A stretch of 27,879 nucleotides of DNA. It comes from Muribaculaceae bacterium (GTDB lineage: Bacteria > Bacteroidota > Bacteroidia > Bacteroidales > Muribaculaceae). Shown here piece after piece: positions 1 through 7,618 of the stretch (positions within the stretch are counted from its first letter, which is position 1; each line of letters starts with the position of its first letter). The notes below the pieces were generated by a model. The model was not told the origin of the DNA and made no database searches. It worked only from the letters and a program-made list of their open reading frames with translations. The stretch spans positions 1 through 27,879 of the forward strand of contig JAFYYI010000042.1 of the NCBI GenBank assembly GCA_017557665.1, written 5' to 3'. Made by a program: the position numbers and the translations under genes.

Positions 1-1
1 G

Positions 2-1618
2 AAGGCTGTCGAGACGATTGTCGAGAAATCCTGTGACTCGCAACTATGCGATCTGTTCTTGAAGCAGTGCAAGAAAGAAATCAAACTGGTGGCTGAAGCC
101 TACAACATCACGCCACAGCAAGCCATCCTGTTCTGCATCACGGTCGAATGTGGTCCTCGCAATGTGAGTCTCATCGAGTTATCCCATCACCTCAATATGA
201 GAAATGTCGCGAGCCTCTCTTTTGATGCCGACATCAAGGCCATGATTAAGATGAGGCTGATGCGCTATCGTAACCGGGAACGTGAGGCCTTTGACATTCC
301 TGAGCATGTGATCAGTGCCTTGCAGGAAAACAAAGCACAGATCCTACCGAAACTGAAAGTTGAGGATGCCCCTGCAATGCTCGACCTGATGGGAACATGG
401 TTCAACGCTGCGGACAATAACAACATCAGTCCAGATGATTTGGGCCAAGACTTGTTGACGCTGTACAAGGACAACCCACACATTGCCTTTGCCCGCCAGA
501 TGCTCGACTTGAAACTTGACGATACCAACATGATGCTGCTCGCCTACTTCTGTAGCCAACTCATCAATGAGGACGATGAACGGATTTGCGCCCATGAATT
601 AAAGTGTCTTTATGACAGATGTTACCAGCATCGTTCGACCGTTATGCAGCTGGGGTCGGGCAAACATGTCCTTGCGAGAATGGAGCTGATTGAGCCAGTG
701 TGTGAGGACGGAAGGGTCAACACGTCGATGTTCACGCTGACCAGCAAAGCAAAATCAAAACTGCTTGCTGAGTTTGACCTCAACAAACCCGATGCAAAAC
801 TGAGTAATGTGCTCTATCCTGAAGTCGTCACGCCTAAGACCTTGTTTTATCCCGAGGCAATGACCCGGCAGATCGAGGAACTGAATTCCTTCCTCGAGGT
901 TGACAAGTTCAAGCAGATTCAGCAACGCATGACGGAGAACGGTTTCCGCACCGGTTTCGCCTGCTTGTTCTATGGCGCACCGGGAACGGGAAAGACCGAA
1001 ACCGCCTATCAGCTGGCACGCCGCACGGGCCGTTGCGTGATGGCTGTGGAAGTGCCGCAGATCAAGAGCAAATGGGTGGGCGACAGCGAGAAGAACATCA
1101 AAGCGCTTTTTGACCGCTACCGCGAACTGGTCAAGCGCAACGACGTTGCTCCTATCCTGCTATTCAACGAGGCCGATGCCATCTTCGGGGTGAGAAAGAA
1201 CGGCGCCGAGAATGCCGTGGACAAGATGGAGAACAGCATTCAGAACATCATCCTCCAGGAGATGGAAGACTTGAACGGTATACTCATCGCCACAACCAAC
1301 CTTGCCACTAATCTGGATGGCGCTTTTGAGCGTCGTTTCCTCTACAAAATCAAGTTTGAAAAGCCCGATGCCAGCGTGCGCAGCAGCATTTGGCAAAGTA
1401 TGGTGACAGGTCTGAGCGTGAGTGATGCTGATGTCTTGGCACAAGCCTATGAGTTGAGCGGTGGCCAAATCGAGAATATCGCCCGCAAGGACACCATCAA
1501 TCGCGTCCTGTATGGTGAAGGAAAGGCCACAGACCGCCTCTCTACTCTCATGAACTATTGTAAGGCCGAGACCATGCAACCAGCCGCCAATAACCCCCAA
1601 AGAATAGGCTTTAATTAA
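2..1618 (+). CDS. AAA+ ATPase, 5'-truncated by window edge
   Basis: The reading frame is open from base 2, so the true start lies outside the window; the TTG at 59 is only the first possible start inside it and is not trusted. The C-terminal half is a classical AAA+ module: Walker A GAPGTGKT at 974-997, Walker B-like LLFNEADAIFG near 1160-1190 (Asn-Glu in place of the usual Asp-Glu), and a sensor/arginine-finger stretch with ATTNL and FERRF further on. The roughly 300 residues before it look helical and contain no motif I recognise. AAA+ proteins of this kind couple ATP hydrolysis to remodelling of a protein or nucleic-acid partner; the partner cannot be told from sequence. A 71-base gap separates it from the nucleotidase gene, so co-transcription is possible but not shown. 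Confidence 0.85.
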   Translation, partial: KAVETIVEKSCDSQLCDLFLKQCKKEIKLVAEAYNITPQQAILFCITVECGPRNVSLIELSHHLNMRNVASLSFDADIKAMIKMRLMRYRNREREAFDIPEHVISALQENKAQILPKLKVEDAPAMLDLMGTWFNAADNNNISPDDLGQDLLTLYKDNPHIAFARQMLDLKLDDTNMMLLAYFCSQLINEDDERICAHELKCLYDRCYQHRSTVMQLGSGKHVLARMELIEPVCEDGRVNTSMFTLTSKAKSKLLAEFDLNKPDAKLSNVLYPEVVTPKTLFYPEAMTRQIEELNSFLEVDKFKQIQQRMTENGFRTGFACLFYGAPGTGKTETAYQLARRTGRCVMAVEVPQIKSKWVGDSEKNIKALFDRYRELVKRNDVAPILLFNEADAIFGVRKNGAENAVDKMENSIQNIILQEMEDLNGILIATTNLATNLDGAFERRFLYKIKFEKPDASVRSSIWQSMVTGLSVSDADVLAQAYELSGGQIENIARKDTINRVLYGEGKATDRLSTLMNYCKAETMQPAANNPQRIGFN

Positions 1619-1689
1619 TGAGAGAACGAGAGGCATCCGAAACGCTCACTTGAAGGGAGTAGGAATCACCAATTTAAATAGTATAGATT

Positions 1690-2217
1690 ATGGGATTTAA
1701 ACTTAGCAGAAACACCAGTTTGAAATGTGGAAAAACCGTCTATGTTGACATGGACAATGTCCTGGTTGATTTCCAAAGCGGACTTGACCGTGTCCCCGAG
1801 GCGGTCAAGGCCAAGTATGCCGATGACGGCACGGGCAAGCCCCATTATGACGATATCCCCGGCTTATTCTCGCTGATGGACCCGATGCCTGGCGCCATCG
1901 AGGCCATACAGGAACTGAACAAGTTCTTTGACCTTTACATTCTCTCCACAGCCCCGTGGCTCAACCCGTCGGCATGGTGTGACAAGCTGGAGTGGGTGCA
2001 GCGCCACTTTGGCAAGGGTGAAGAATCCATCTTCTACAAACGCCTCATCATCTCGCATCACAAGGACCTCAACCGCGGCGACTTCCTGATTGACGATCGA
2101 GAGAAGAACGGGGCCAAGGAGTTCAAGGGCGAGTTAATCCAATTTGGTTCGGCAAAATTCCCTGACTGGCCCACTGTAGTGACGTATTTGTGTAATCACC
2201 AATACTCAAGCAAATGA
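1690..2217 (+). CDS. 5'(3')-deoxyribonucleotidase, HAD superfamily (NT5C type)
   Basis: A 175-residue cytosolic HAD phosphatase. HAD motif I is VYVDMDNVLVDF, with the nucleophile and acid-base aspartates two residues apart. The motif II region reads YILSTAPW, and motif IV is FLIDDREKNG with the paired aspartates. This pattern matches the 5' nucleotidase, deoxy (C) type family (pfam06941), which dephosphorylates deoxyribonucleoside monophosphates and so tunes dNTP pools. Length is normal for the family apart from about ten extra N-terminal residues before the conserved beta strand; the ATG at 1690 is the only plausible start. It overlaps the next gene by four bases (ATGA), which indicates translational coupling. 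The exact substrate is not decidable here. Confidence 0.85.
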   Translation: MGFKLSRNTSLKCGKTVYVDMDNVLVDFQSGLDRVPEAVKAKYADDGTGKPHYDDIPGLFSLMDPMPGAIEAIQELNKFFDLYILSTAPWLNPSAWCDKLEWVQRHFGKGEESIFYKRLIISHHKDLNRGDFLIDDREKNGAKEFKGELIQFGSAKFPDWPTVVTYLCNHQYSSK

Positions 2218-2582
2218 AAACGGCCAATTTAGAAACTCAGAAACAGCAACTTGAGGCTGCACGTGAGCGGCAGGATATTGAAGTCACCGAATATGTCAAT
2301 TACCGTATCGCTGGCGACGATATGCCGGTTGTGAAACTACTACTCATGGAATTGTACTCGAGATACGGTGAACAGAACGCTCCATTCATGTACCTGCCAC
2401 TAGAGATAGTGATGAAGACGCTTGTGGGCTCGGACGCCTATGTGGGTTACATTCAATCCATCAGCGAGGGCAAACCCTGTGAAATCTCAGTCGAATTCTA
2501 CGAAGCCCATCACGACTGCCTGAAAGATGCCCTTCAGCAAGTGTTCCCCAACCTGACAATTGAAGTTGTCGACCAAGACTGA
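2214..2582 (+). CDS. Hypothetical protein coupled to the nucleotidase
   Basis: A 122-residue protein I do not recognise. It starts inside the nucleotidase stop codon (ATGA overlap), which argues that it is really translated. The first 25 residues are rich in Gln, Glu, Lys and Arg and look like an amphipathic helix; the middle is hydrophobic with several Tyr and Met; the C-terminus is acidic. There is no signal peptide, no membrane segment and no cysteine-based metal site. The coupling suggests a partner or accessory of the nucleotidase or of the upstream ATPase, but this is inference only. The sigma-like stub follows eight bases downstream. Confidence 0.6.
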   Translation: MKTANLETQKQQLEAARERQDIEVTEYVNYRIAGDDMPVVKLLLMELYSRYGEQNAPFMYLPLEIVMKTLVGSDAYVGYIQSISEGKPCEISVEFYEAHHDCLKDALQQVFPNLTIEVVDQD

Positions 2583-2590
2583 CACAGGAT

Positions 2591-2818
2591 ATGACAAATG
2601 AACAAATAGATGAACTCCTGGCTGAAATTGGTCGCACGCCGTTACTGACGGCGGACGAAGAACGGGAACTGCTCAAAACTGTGAAACAGAAAGGCAGCGA
2701 CTGTGACGAGATGAAACGGTTGGAGCAAGCCAATATGACCTTTGTGGTCTCCCTGGTCAGTCAATACCAGCATCGTGGAAGCGATCACTCTGAATCGTAC
2801 CAAAAAATGAGTCAGTAG
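2591..2818 (+). pseudogene. Truncated sigma-70 factor (N-terminal stub)
   Basis: The 75-residue product begins like a primary-type sigma factor. Region 1.2 is visible as IGRTPLLTADEERELL, followed by EQANMTFVVSLVSQYQHRG, which corresponds to the start of region 2.1. Homology then stops abruptly at about base 2778, where a sigma factor would continue with the rest of region 2 (core binding and -10 recognition). The last twelve residues (SDHSESYQKMSQ) are unrelated and run into a TAG stop. No further sigma segments are seen in other frames of the following 340 bases. It is therefore most likely the remnant of a deleted gene, although a short expressed protein cannot be excluded because the start is intact and sits close behind the upstream operon. 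Confidence 0.6.
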
Positions 2819-2951
2819 GGGAGGGTATAAACGAGGGATATACAGTCCGCCCCTCTCTCATGACGAGTTGGTAATAGCTGTAATTCGATGTTTAAACGCC
2901 ACATCGTTATTATTAACTCTGCTGGATGAAACAGCAAGAGAATGCTACTCT

Positions 2952-2984
2952 TTGCCGAAGGCATTGGCGTCTCACCTTCGGCAA
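2952..2984. repeat. Perfect inverted repeat (10-bp stem, 13-nt loop)
   Basis: TTGCCGAAGG at 2952-2961 is exactly complementary to CCTTCGGCAA at 2975-2984. No T-run follows on either side, so this is not a typical intrinsic terminator. It could be a structured RNA element, a protein-binding palindrome, or a scar from the rearrangement that truncated the sigma gene. Confidence 0.5.
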
Positions 2985-3082
2985 TCACGGCTTCGCATAC
3001 GCTCAATGACCCTTTTGGATAGTAATGGTTTGGCAAAATCCAGAAAAACCTGATTCTGCGAAGCGTGATTACAAATTATTGC

Positions 3083-3090
3083 TATATTTG
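3083..3090 (+). promoter_or_regulatory. Putative -7 box for SDR/lactonase unit
   Basis: TATATTTG matches the Bacteroidetes -7 consensus TAnnTTTG exactly. It lies 74 bases before the SDR start codon. No clear TTTG -33 box is seen about 20 bases upstream, so the assignment rests on one box and its position. Confidence 0.4.
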
Positions 3091-3164
3091 TTCCTGCATT
3101 AAAAATGTTGTTTTCATCAAAGATGGTCGAAAGGCCAGAGTAAAAGTTTTAAAGCAGTACAACA

Positions 3165-3872
3165 ATGGATTTCAAGGATAAAGTTGTCGTCGTGACAGGC
3201 GGCGCACAGGGAATTGGCAGATGCATCGCCGATGTGTTTCAGCAGGCCGGCGCACATGTCTGTGTGATTGACAAGCGGCAGGGGGAACACTTCGTGGGTG
3301 ATATTGCCGACAAACAGGTATTGGAGCGGTTTGCCCATGGGATCATCAACGAATTTGGCCGGGTGGACTGTCTCATCAACAACGCGCTGCCGCTGATGAA
3401 AGGCGTTGACGAGTGCAGCTACGAGGAGTTCCAGTATGCGTTGAGCGTTGGCGTTACAGCCCCGTTCTACCTGTGCAAACTCTTCTCTCCCTTTTTTGCA
3501 CCAGGGGCTGCAATTGTCAACATTTCCTCTTCACGTGACCGCATGAGCCAGCCTCAGACCGAGAGCTACACTGCTGCCAAAGGCGGCATTGCCGCCTTGA
3601 CCCATGCGCTGGCCGTCAGCTTCGCGGGGCGGGTGAGGGTCAATTCCATTTCTCCGGGTTGGATAGACACCACCAATACTGTCTATGAAGGGCCCGATGC
3701 CATTCAGCAGCCAGCTGGTCGTGTGGGTAATCCCATGGATATCGCCAACATGGTGATGTACCTCTGTTCCGACAAAGCGGGCTTCATCACGGGTGAGAAC
3801 ATTTGTATCGACGGCGGCATGACCCGCCAGATGATTTACCATGGCGATAATGGTTGGAAGTTAGAGCAATAA
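3165..3872 (+). CDS. Short-chain dehydrogenase/reductase (SDR family)
   Basis: A 235-residue cytosolic oxidoreductase of the classical SDR type. It has the nucleotide-binding motif TGGAQGIG (residues 11-18), the structural NNA motif, the catalytic serine in NISSS, and the YxxxK pair at Tyr135 and Lys139. After the active site it has SPGWIDT and near the C-terminus GENICIDGGM, both usual for this fold. Length is normal for the family. The acidic residue after beta-2 (VIDKR) favours NAD over NADP, which is inference. The substrate cannot be named. It lies 18 bases before the lactonase-like gene, so the two are probably co-transcribed and may act on the same sugar or sugar acid. Confidence 0.9.
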   Translation: MDFKDKVVVVTGGAQGIGRCIADVFQQAGAHVCVIDKRQGEHFVGDIADKQVLERFAHGIINEFGRVDCLINNALPLMKGVDECSYEEFQYALSVGVTAPFYLCKLFSPFFAPGAAIVNISSSRDRMSQPQTESYTAAKGGIAALTHALAVSFAGRVRVNSISPGWIDTTNTVYEGPDAIQQPAGRVGNPMDIANMVMYLCSDKAGFITGENICIDGGMTRQMIYHGDNGWKLEQ

Positions 3873-3890
3873 AATCAGAAGAAATAATAG

Positions 3891-4970
3891 ATGAAACTGA
3901 AGAGCGTATTGATCATGCTTTTGTCCGGTATGTGTGTTATGCAGGCTCAAGAGGTTGAAATGATGTTTGTCGGGACCTACACCGACGGCGGCAGCAAGGG
4001 TGTCTATTCCTATCGGTTCAATCAACAGACCGGTGAAGCAGCGGTGTTGGATTCTCTGGAAATGAGGAATCCGTCCTATTTGACCATATCCCGCGACCAA
4101 CGGCTGATTTATGTCGTCAGTGAGACCCATGACGACCAGGCTTCGCTTAACGTGGTAAGAATAACCAAGAACGGCGGCATGCGCCTTATCGATACGGCAC
4201 CGACCGAAGGCGAAGACCCGTGTAACGTGGCTTTCAATGACAATCTCGCTCTCACTGCCAATTACTCGGGGGGCTCGATGAGCGTGTTCCAATTGAAACA
4301 ATGCGGAACGCTTGCCGAACTCGCCACGAGATTCCTGGGTGCAACAGGAGGCCCCGACCTTAGGCGGCAGCAAACTCCACACGTTCACTGCGCCTGTTTC
4401 ACCCCAGACGGGAAATATGTGCTGGCTACGGACTTCAGCGCTGACCGTATCCTGTCGTTCCGCATTGAGGGCCAAGATGTGATACACAACGATATCGCCG
4501 CCCATGTCAGCGCCGATTCCGGACCACGTCACCTCACATTTAGCAACGATGGCCGGTTTGCCTATCTGATGAGTGAACTTTCAGGCAAGGTGACGGTCTT
4601 TGCCTATCACGAAGGCCGGCTTGAAACGCTCCAGGAAATCGTCTCAGACAGCGTGGGAGCACGAGGCGGAGCAGACATACATCTCAGCCCCGACGGCCGA
4701 TTCCTCTATTCCAGCAATCGACTGAAGGCCGAGGGCATCGCCATCTTTGCCGTCGACAGCCAGACCGGACTGCTCGCGCGCATCGGCTACCAACCCACGG
4801 CTGCCCATCCCCGCATGTTCAACATCACGCCCAACGGCCGTTTCCTCCTGTGCTGTTGCCGCGACAGCAACAAGATTCAAGTGTTCCGCCGCGACGCCGA
4901 CACAGGCCTCCTCACCGACACCCATCAAGACATCCCCCTCAGCAAACCCGTCTGCGTCCAATTCTTCTAA
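3891..4970 (+). CDS. Secreted lactonase-family seven-bladed beta-propeller
   Basis: A 359-residue protein with an N-terminal signal peptide (MKLKSVLIMLLSGMCVMQAQ), so it is probably periplasmic. The mature part is built of repeated beta-propeller blades: FVGTYTDGGSKGVY, SPDGRFLYSSNRL, TPNGRFLLCC and similar strings. This matches the lactonase / 6-phosphogluconolactonase-like family (PF10282), whose well-studied member hydrolyses 6-phosphogluconolactone in the cytosol. The signal peptide argues against that exact substrate and for a non-phosphorylated sugar lactone or another ligand. It is second in a unit with the SDR; a sugar dehydrogenase plus lactonase pairing would make chemical sense but is inference. 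A strong terminator follows 21 bases after the stop codon. Confidence 0.85.
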   Translation: MKLKSVLIMLLSGMCVMQAQEVEMMFVGTYTDGGSKGVYSYRFNQQTGEAAVLDSLEMRNPSYLTISRDQRLIYVVSETHDDQASLNVVRITKNGGMRLIDTAPTEGEDPCNVAFNDNLALTANYSGGSMSVFQLKQCGTLAELATRFLGATGGPDLRRQQTPHVHCACFTPDGKYVLATDFSADRILSFRIEGQDVIHNDIAAHVSADSGPRHLTFSNDGRFAYLMSELSGKVTVFAYHEGRLETLQEIVSDSVGARGGADIHLSPDGRFLYSSNRLKAEGIAIFAVDSQTGLLARIGYQPTAAHPRMFNITPNGRFLLCCCRDSNKIQVFRRDADTGLLTDTHQDIPLSKPVCVQFF

Positions 4971-4991
4971 CCTCATAGCTCAACCCAACCC

Positions 4992-5029
4992 AAAAAATAA
5001 GTCGCTGAACCCCAGCGACTTATTTTTTT
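4992..5029 (+). terminator. Intrinsic terminator after lactonase gene
   Basis: A perfect 16-bp inverted repeat: 4992-5007 pairs with 5013-5028 around the loop AACCC, and the 3' arm runs into seven T residues. The core AATAAGTCGCTG recurs in the tmRNA terminator at 21910-21944. Confidence 0.9.
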
Positions 5030-5242
5030 GTTTTGAAGACCCAGAGCTTTTATTGATTGATATTACATAATAATCATGTGATAGAATTAACTGATCAAAG
5101 TGTTTGGTTGTCAGGTGGTTGCAAACTGATGGTTAATTTGTAACATCACCCGATTAGTATGTTATATCCCAAAAGGGGGGAATACAAACAAGGTTTTTTT
5201 CCCCCCATTAAACTCATCATTTCTAGAGAGTCTGATTGAAGA

Positions 5243-5281
5243 CGAGATCTATTATCAAAGAGATGATAGATCTCGACTTTT
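5243..5281 (+). terminator. Intrinsic terminator not preceded by an ORF
   Basis: CGAGATCTAT (5243-5252) pairs with ATAGATCTCG (5266-5275). The stem extends inward by four further pairs including one G-U, giving 14 bp around the 5-nt loop AAAGA, and is followed by ACTTTTTT. The previous gene already ends in its own terminator at 5029, so this one must serve another transcript, probably a small RNA or an attenuated leader. Confidence 0.7.
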
Positions 5282-5324
5282 TTCGGTTGTTAGATCATGA
5301 ATTATAATAAATTGACTGGGAAAT

Positions 5325-5355
5325 TTTGTTGTTTGTGAAAAATTTATAAAATTTG
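5325..5355 (+). promoter_or_regulatory. Putative promoter of the hybrid regulator gene
   Basis: TTTG at 5325-5328 is followed, 18 bases later, by TAaaaTTTG at 5347-5355, close to the Bacteroidetes TTTG/TAnnTTTG pair but with one extra base in the -7 box. It lies about 70 bases before the start codon. Confidence 0.35.
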
Positions 5356-5425
5356 CAGTTGGTTTTATTGTAAACTGCTCTCAATTAATTGATGATGGGG
5401 TGGGGAACAGAATACTGAAGAAGGT

Positions 5426-7618
5426 ATGCATAAGTTAAATATCTGTATTACGATTCTACTGCTAGCGCTGCTGGCTTCTTGTTCGCAGGATGCCAAGAAA
5501 TATCGTATCGGGGTGTCGCAGTGCTCTGACGACATCTGGCGCGACAAGCAGAACTCTGAACTGAAAATCGGTGCCTACTTCCATGACAACGTGGAGTTGA
5601 GATTTGCGGCTGCCTACGACAGCGACGAGCGCCAGATCCAGCAGATAGACAGCCTTGTCGGCACGGGCATTGACCTGCTGATTGTGGCCCCCAACCAGGT
5701 CTCGACGATTTCGCCCGCCATCGACCGTGCCTACGACAAGGGCATCCCGGTGATTGTGTTCGAGCGCAAGACCAACACCAAGAAATACACGGCCTATATG
5801 GGCGCTGACAACTACGAGATGGGCCACCTGATGGGCGAATATGTCGCAAATCGATTGGATGAACATGGCAAAATCATTGAGGTGATGGGCCTGAAGGGTT
5901 CTTCGCCTGCGATTGAGCGCCACAACGGCTTTAGGGAGGCCATTGCCGAGCACCCCGGCATCCAGGTGGTTGCCACCCTGCAGGGCGACTGGACTGAGCC
6001 CACGGCATACAATATTGTCAAGCAATGGCTCGATAAGAACAAGGACACCGGGAAAATTGACCTGGTGTTCGGTATGAACGACCGCACGGCGATGGGCGCC
6101 CGTAAGGCGTTTGAAGAGGCTGGCATGGCGTTGCCTCTGTTCTGCGGTATTGACGGACTGCCCGGCGAGAACGGCGGCATCCGCCTGGTGCAGGACTCAC
6201 TGTTGGATGCATCCTACATCTATCCCACCCACGGTGACCAGTTGCTGCAACTGGCTGTTGACATCCTTGAGGGAAAGCCCTATGAGAAGGAGACGAATCT
6301 GATGTCGGCCCTTGTTACCCAGGACAATGCCCGCGTGCTGCTGATGGAGAGCGAGGAAGTTATGCGCCAGTCTCGTAACCTCGAGCAGCTGCATGAGAAA
6401 GCTAACCAATACCTCAACCAATTGGGAAACCAACGCACACTAATCTTTGTTGCCCTGGCCGCGATACTGCTGCTGCTGGCCCTGCTTGCAGGCATCTACA
6501 TGTACTACCTGCAACGGGCTCGCATCCAGGACGAACGAACCAAGATGGAACGCGAGCAACTCGACTTCTACACCCAGGTGAGTCACGAGCTGCGCACACC
6601 GCTGACGCTCATCCAGGGGCCTTTGGACCAGTTGGTAAGGACCGACGACTTCAAGAATGCGAGCGAAAATGCACGCGAACTCTTTAACATCGTACGCCGC
6701 AATACCCACAACCTAACGCAACTCATTAACAAGATGCTGGATGCCCAGGTGGGCGGTACGGTCCATGACCTTAATGCTCATTTAGAAACCCAAAATCTTG
6801 CAACACCCGTTCCTGTCGAAGACAACAAGCCAGACGAGGACGCCTCTACCGTGCTCATTGTTGACGATAACGCAGACATCCGCGCCTATCTGCGCACTAT
6901 CCTGCAAGGTCAATACCGGCTGCTGGAAGCCGAGGACGGCAAGTGCGGTCTGGAACTTGCCCGCGAACAGGTGCCCGACCTGATTGTGTCTGACGTGATG
7001 ATGCCTGTGATGAACGGCCTGGAATTCTGCCAACAGGTGAAAAAGGATGACATCTCCAGCCACATCCCCGTCATCCTGCTCACGGCCAGGGCGCTGGAAA
7101 AACATCAAATCGAGGGCTACGAAAGTGGCGCCGACGCCTATATCACCAAACCCTTCTCTCCCGAATTGCTGCTGGTCCGCATCGAAAACCTGTTGCAAAG
7201 CCGACACCAACTCAAGGACCTGTGGGCCACGAAGCCAGCGACCGAGAGCGCTGTAACCACACCAGCCGAAGCCGCATCAGCCACCACTATGCCTATCGAG
7301 GATGCCTTCATATCCCGATTTAAGAAGATGGTGGAGCAGCGCCTGACCGACAGCAACCTGAGTGTCGAGGACCTGGCGGCCGACATGGGGCTGAGCCGCG
7401 TGCAGCTCTATCGCAAGGTCAAAGCTCTGACGGGCAGCACACCGGTTGACCTGCTGCGCAAGGCAAGACTGTCCCAGGCTCAAAGGCTGCTGCAGGAGTC
7501 TGATTTAACGGTGAGCGAAATCGCCTATCAGGTGGGCTTTGCCTCTCCGTCCTACTTTACCAAATGCTACAAAGACGAATTCGGCACCGCCCCTGGTGAG
7601 GCACGCAAGTCGAACTAA
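5426..7618 (+). CDS. Hybrid two-component regulator, fructose-sensor type, lacking the kinase ATPase domain
   Basis: A 730-residue inner-membrane regulator resembling the fructose-sensing HTCS of Bacteroides fructan loci. In order: a signal or anchor segment with a lipobox-like LLASC; a periplasmic sugar-binding domain of the LacI/ribose-binding type (about 28-300); a transmembrane helix at 339-361; a HisKA dimerisation domain with VSHELRTP and phosphoacceptor His387; a receiver domain with Asp480-Asp481, phosphoacceptor Asp523 and Lys575; and an AraC-type helix-turn-helix domain (about 640-729). Between HisKA (ending near 439) and the receiver (starting near 473) only about 33 residues remain, with no N, G1 or G2 box, so the HATPase_c domain is absent. 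The frame is continuous. It stands just upstream of the SusC gene and presumably activates it when fructose is bound. Confidence 0.9.
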   Translation: MHKLNICITILLLALLASCSQDAKKYRIGVSQCSDDIWRDKQNSELKIGAYFHDNVELRFAAAYDSDERQIQQIDSLVGTGIDLLIVAPNQVSTISPAIDRAYDKGIPVIVFERKTNTKKYTAYMGADNYEMGHLMGEYVANRLDEHGKIIEVMGLKGSSPAIERHNGFREAIAEHPGIQVVATLQGDWTEPTAYNIVKQWLDKNKDTGKIDLVFGMNDRTAMGARKAFEEAGMALPLFCGIDGLPGENGGIRLVQDSLLDASYIYPTHGDQLLQLAVDILEGKPYEKETNLMSALVTQDNARVLLMESEEVMRQSRNLEQLHEKANQYLNQLGNQRTLIFVALAAILLLLALLAGIYMYYLQRARIQDERTKMEREQLDFYTQVSHELRTPLTLIQGPLDQLVRTDDFKNASENARELFNIVRRNTHNLTQLINKMLDAQVGGTVHDLNAHLETQNLATPVPVEDNKPDEDASTVLIVDDNADIRAYLRTILQGQYRLLEAEDGKCGLELAREQVPDLIVSDVMMPVMNGLEFCQQVKKDDISSHIPVILLTARALEKHQIEGYESGADAYITKPFSPELLLVRIENLLQSRHQLKDLWATKPATESAVTTPAEAASATTMPIEDAFISRFKKMVEQRLTDSNLSVEDLAADMGLSRVQLYRKVKALTGSTPVDLLRKARLSQAQRLLQESDLTVSEIAYQVGFASPSYFTKCYKDEFGTAPGEARKSN

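Larger units (their letters stand above)
2819..3164. other. Non-coding stretch between sigma stub and SDR gene
   Basis: About 345 bases with no convincing gene. It holds a perfect 10-bp inverted repeat (2952-2961 with 2975-2984), a second weaker complementary pair (2983-2997 with 3057-3070, one base missing), and a Bacteroidetes-type promoter box at 3083-3090. A short open frame on the minus strand here has no recognisable similarity and crosses the hairpin, so it was not called. Confidence 0.5.
5030..5425. other. Long leader region upstream of the hybrid regulator
   Basis: About 395 bases without a gene. It contains a G6/C6 hairpin (5175-5182 with 5199-5206), a complete intrinsic terminator (5243-5281), an AT-rich stretch, and a probable promoter for the regulator. 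An internal terminator with no ORF before it suggests a small non-coding transcript from roughly 5140 to 5281. Confidence 0.5.

Noticed and set aside
59..61. TTG as start codon of the AAA+ ATPase
   Set aside because: The frame is open to the window edge without a stop, so the gene most likely begins upstream.
2812..3036. Short minus-strand open frame next to the sigma stub
   Set aside because: No similarity I can recognise, it spans the inverted repeat, and it has no promoter box or partner gene.
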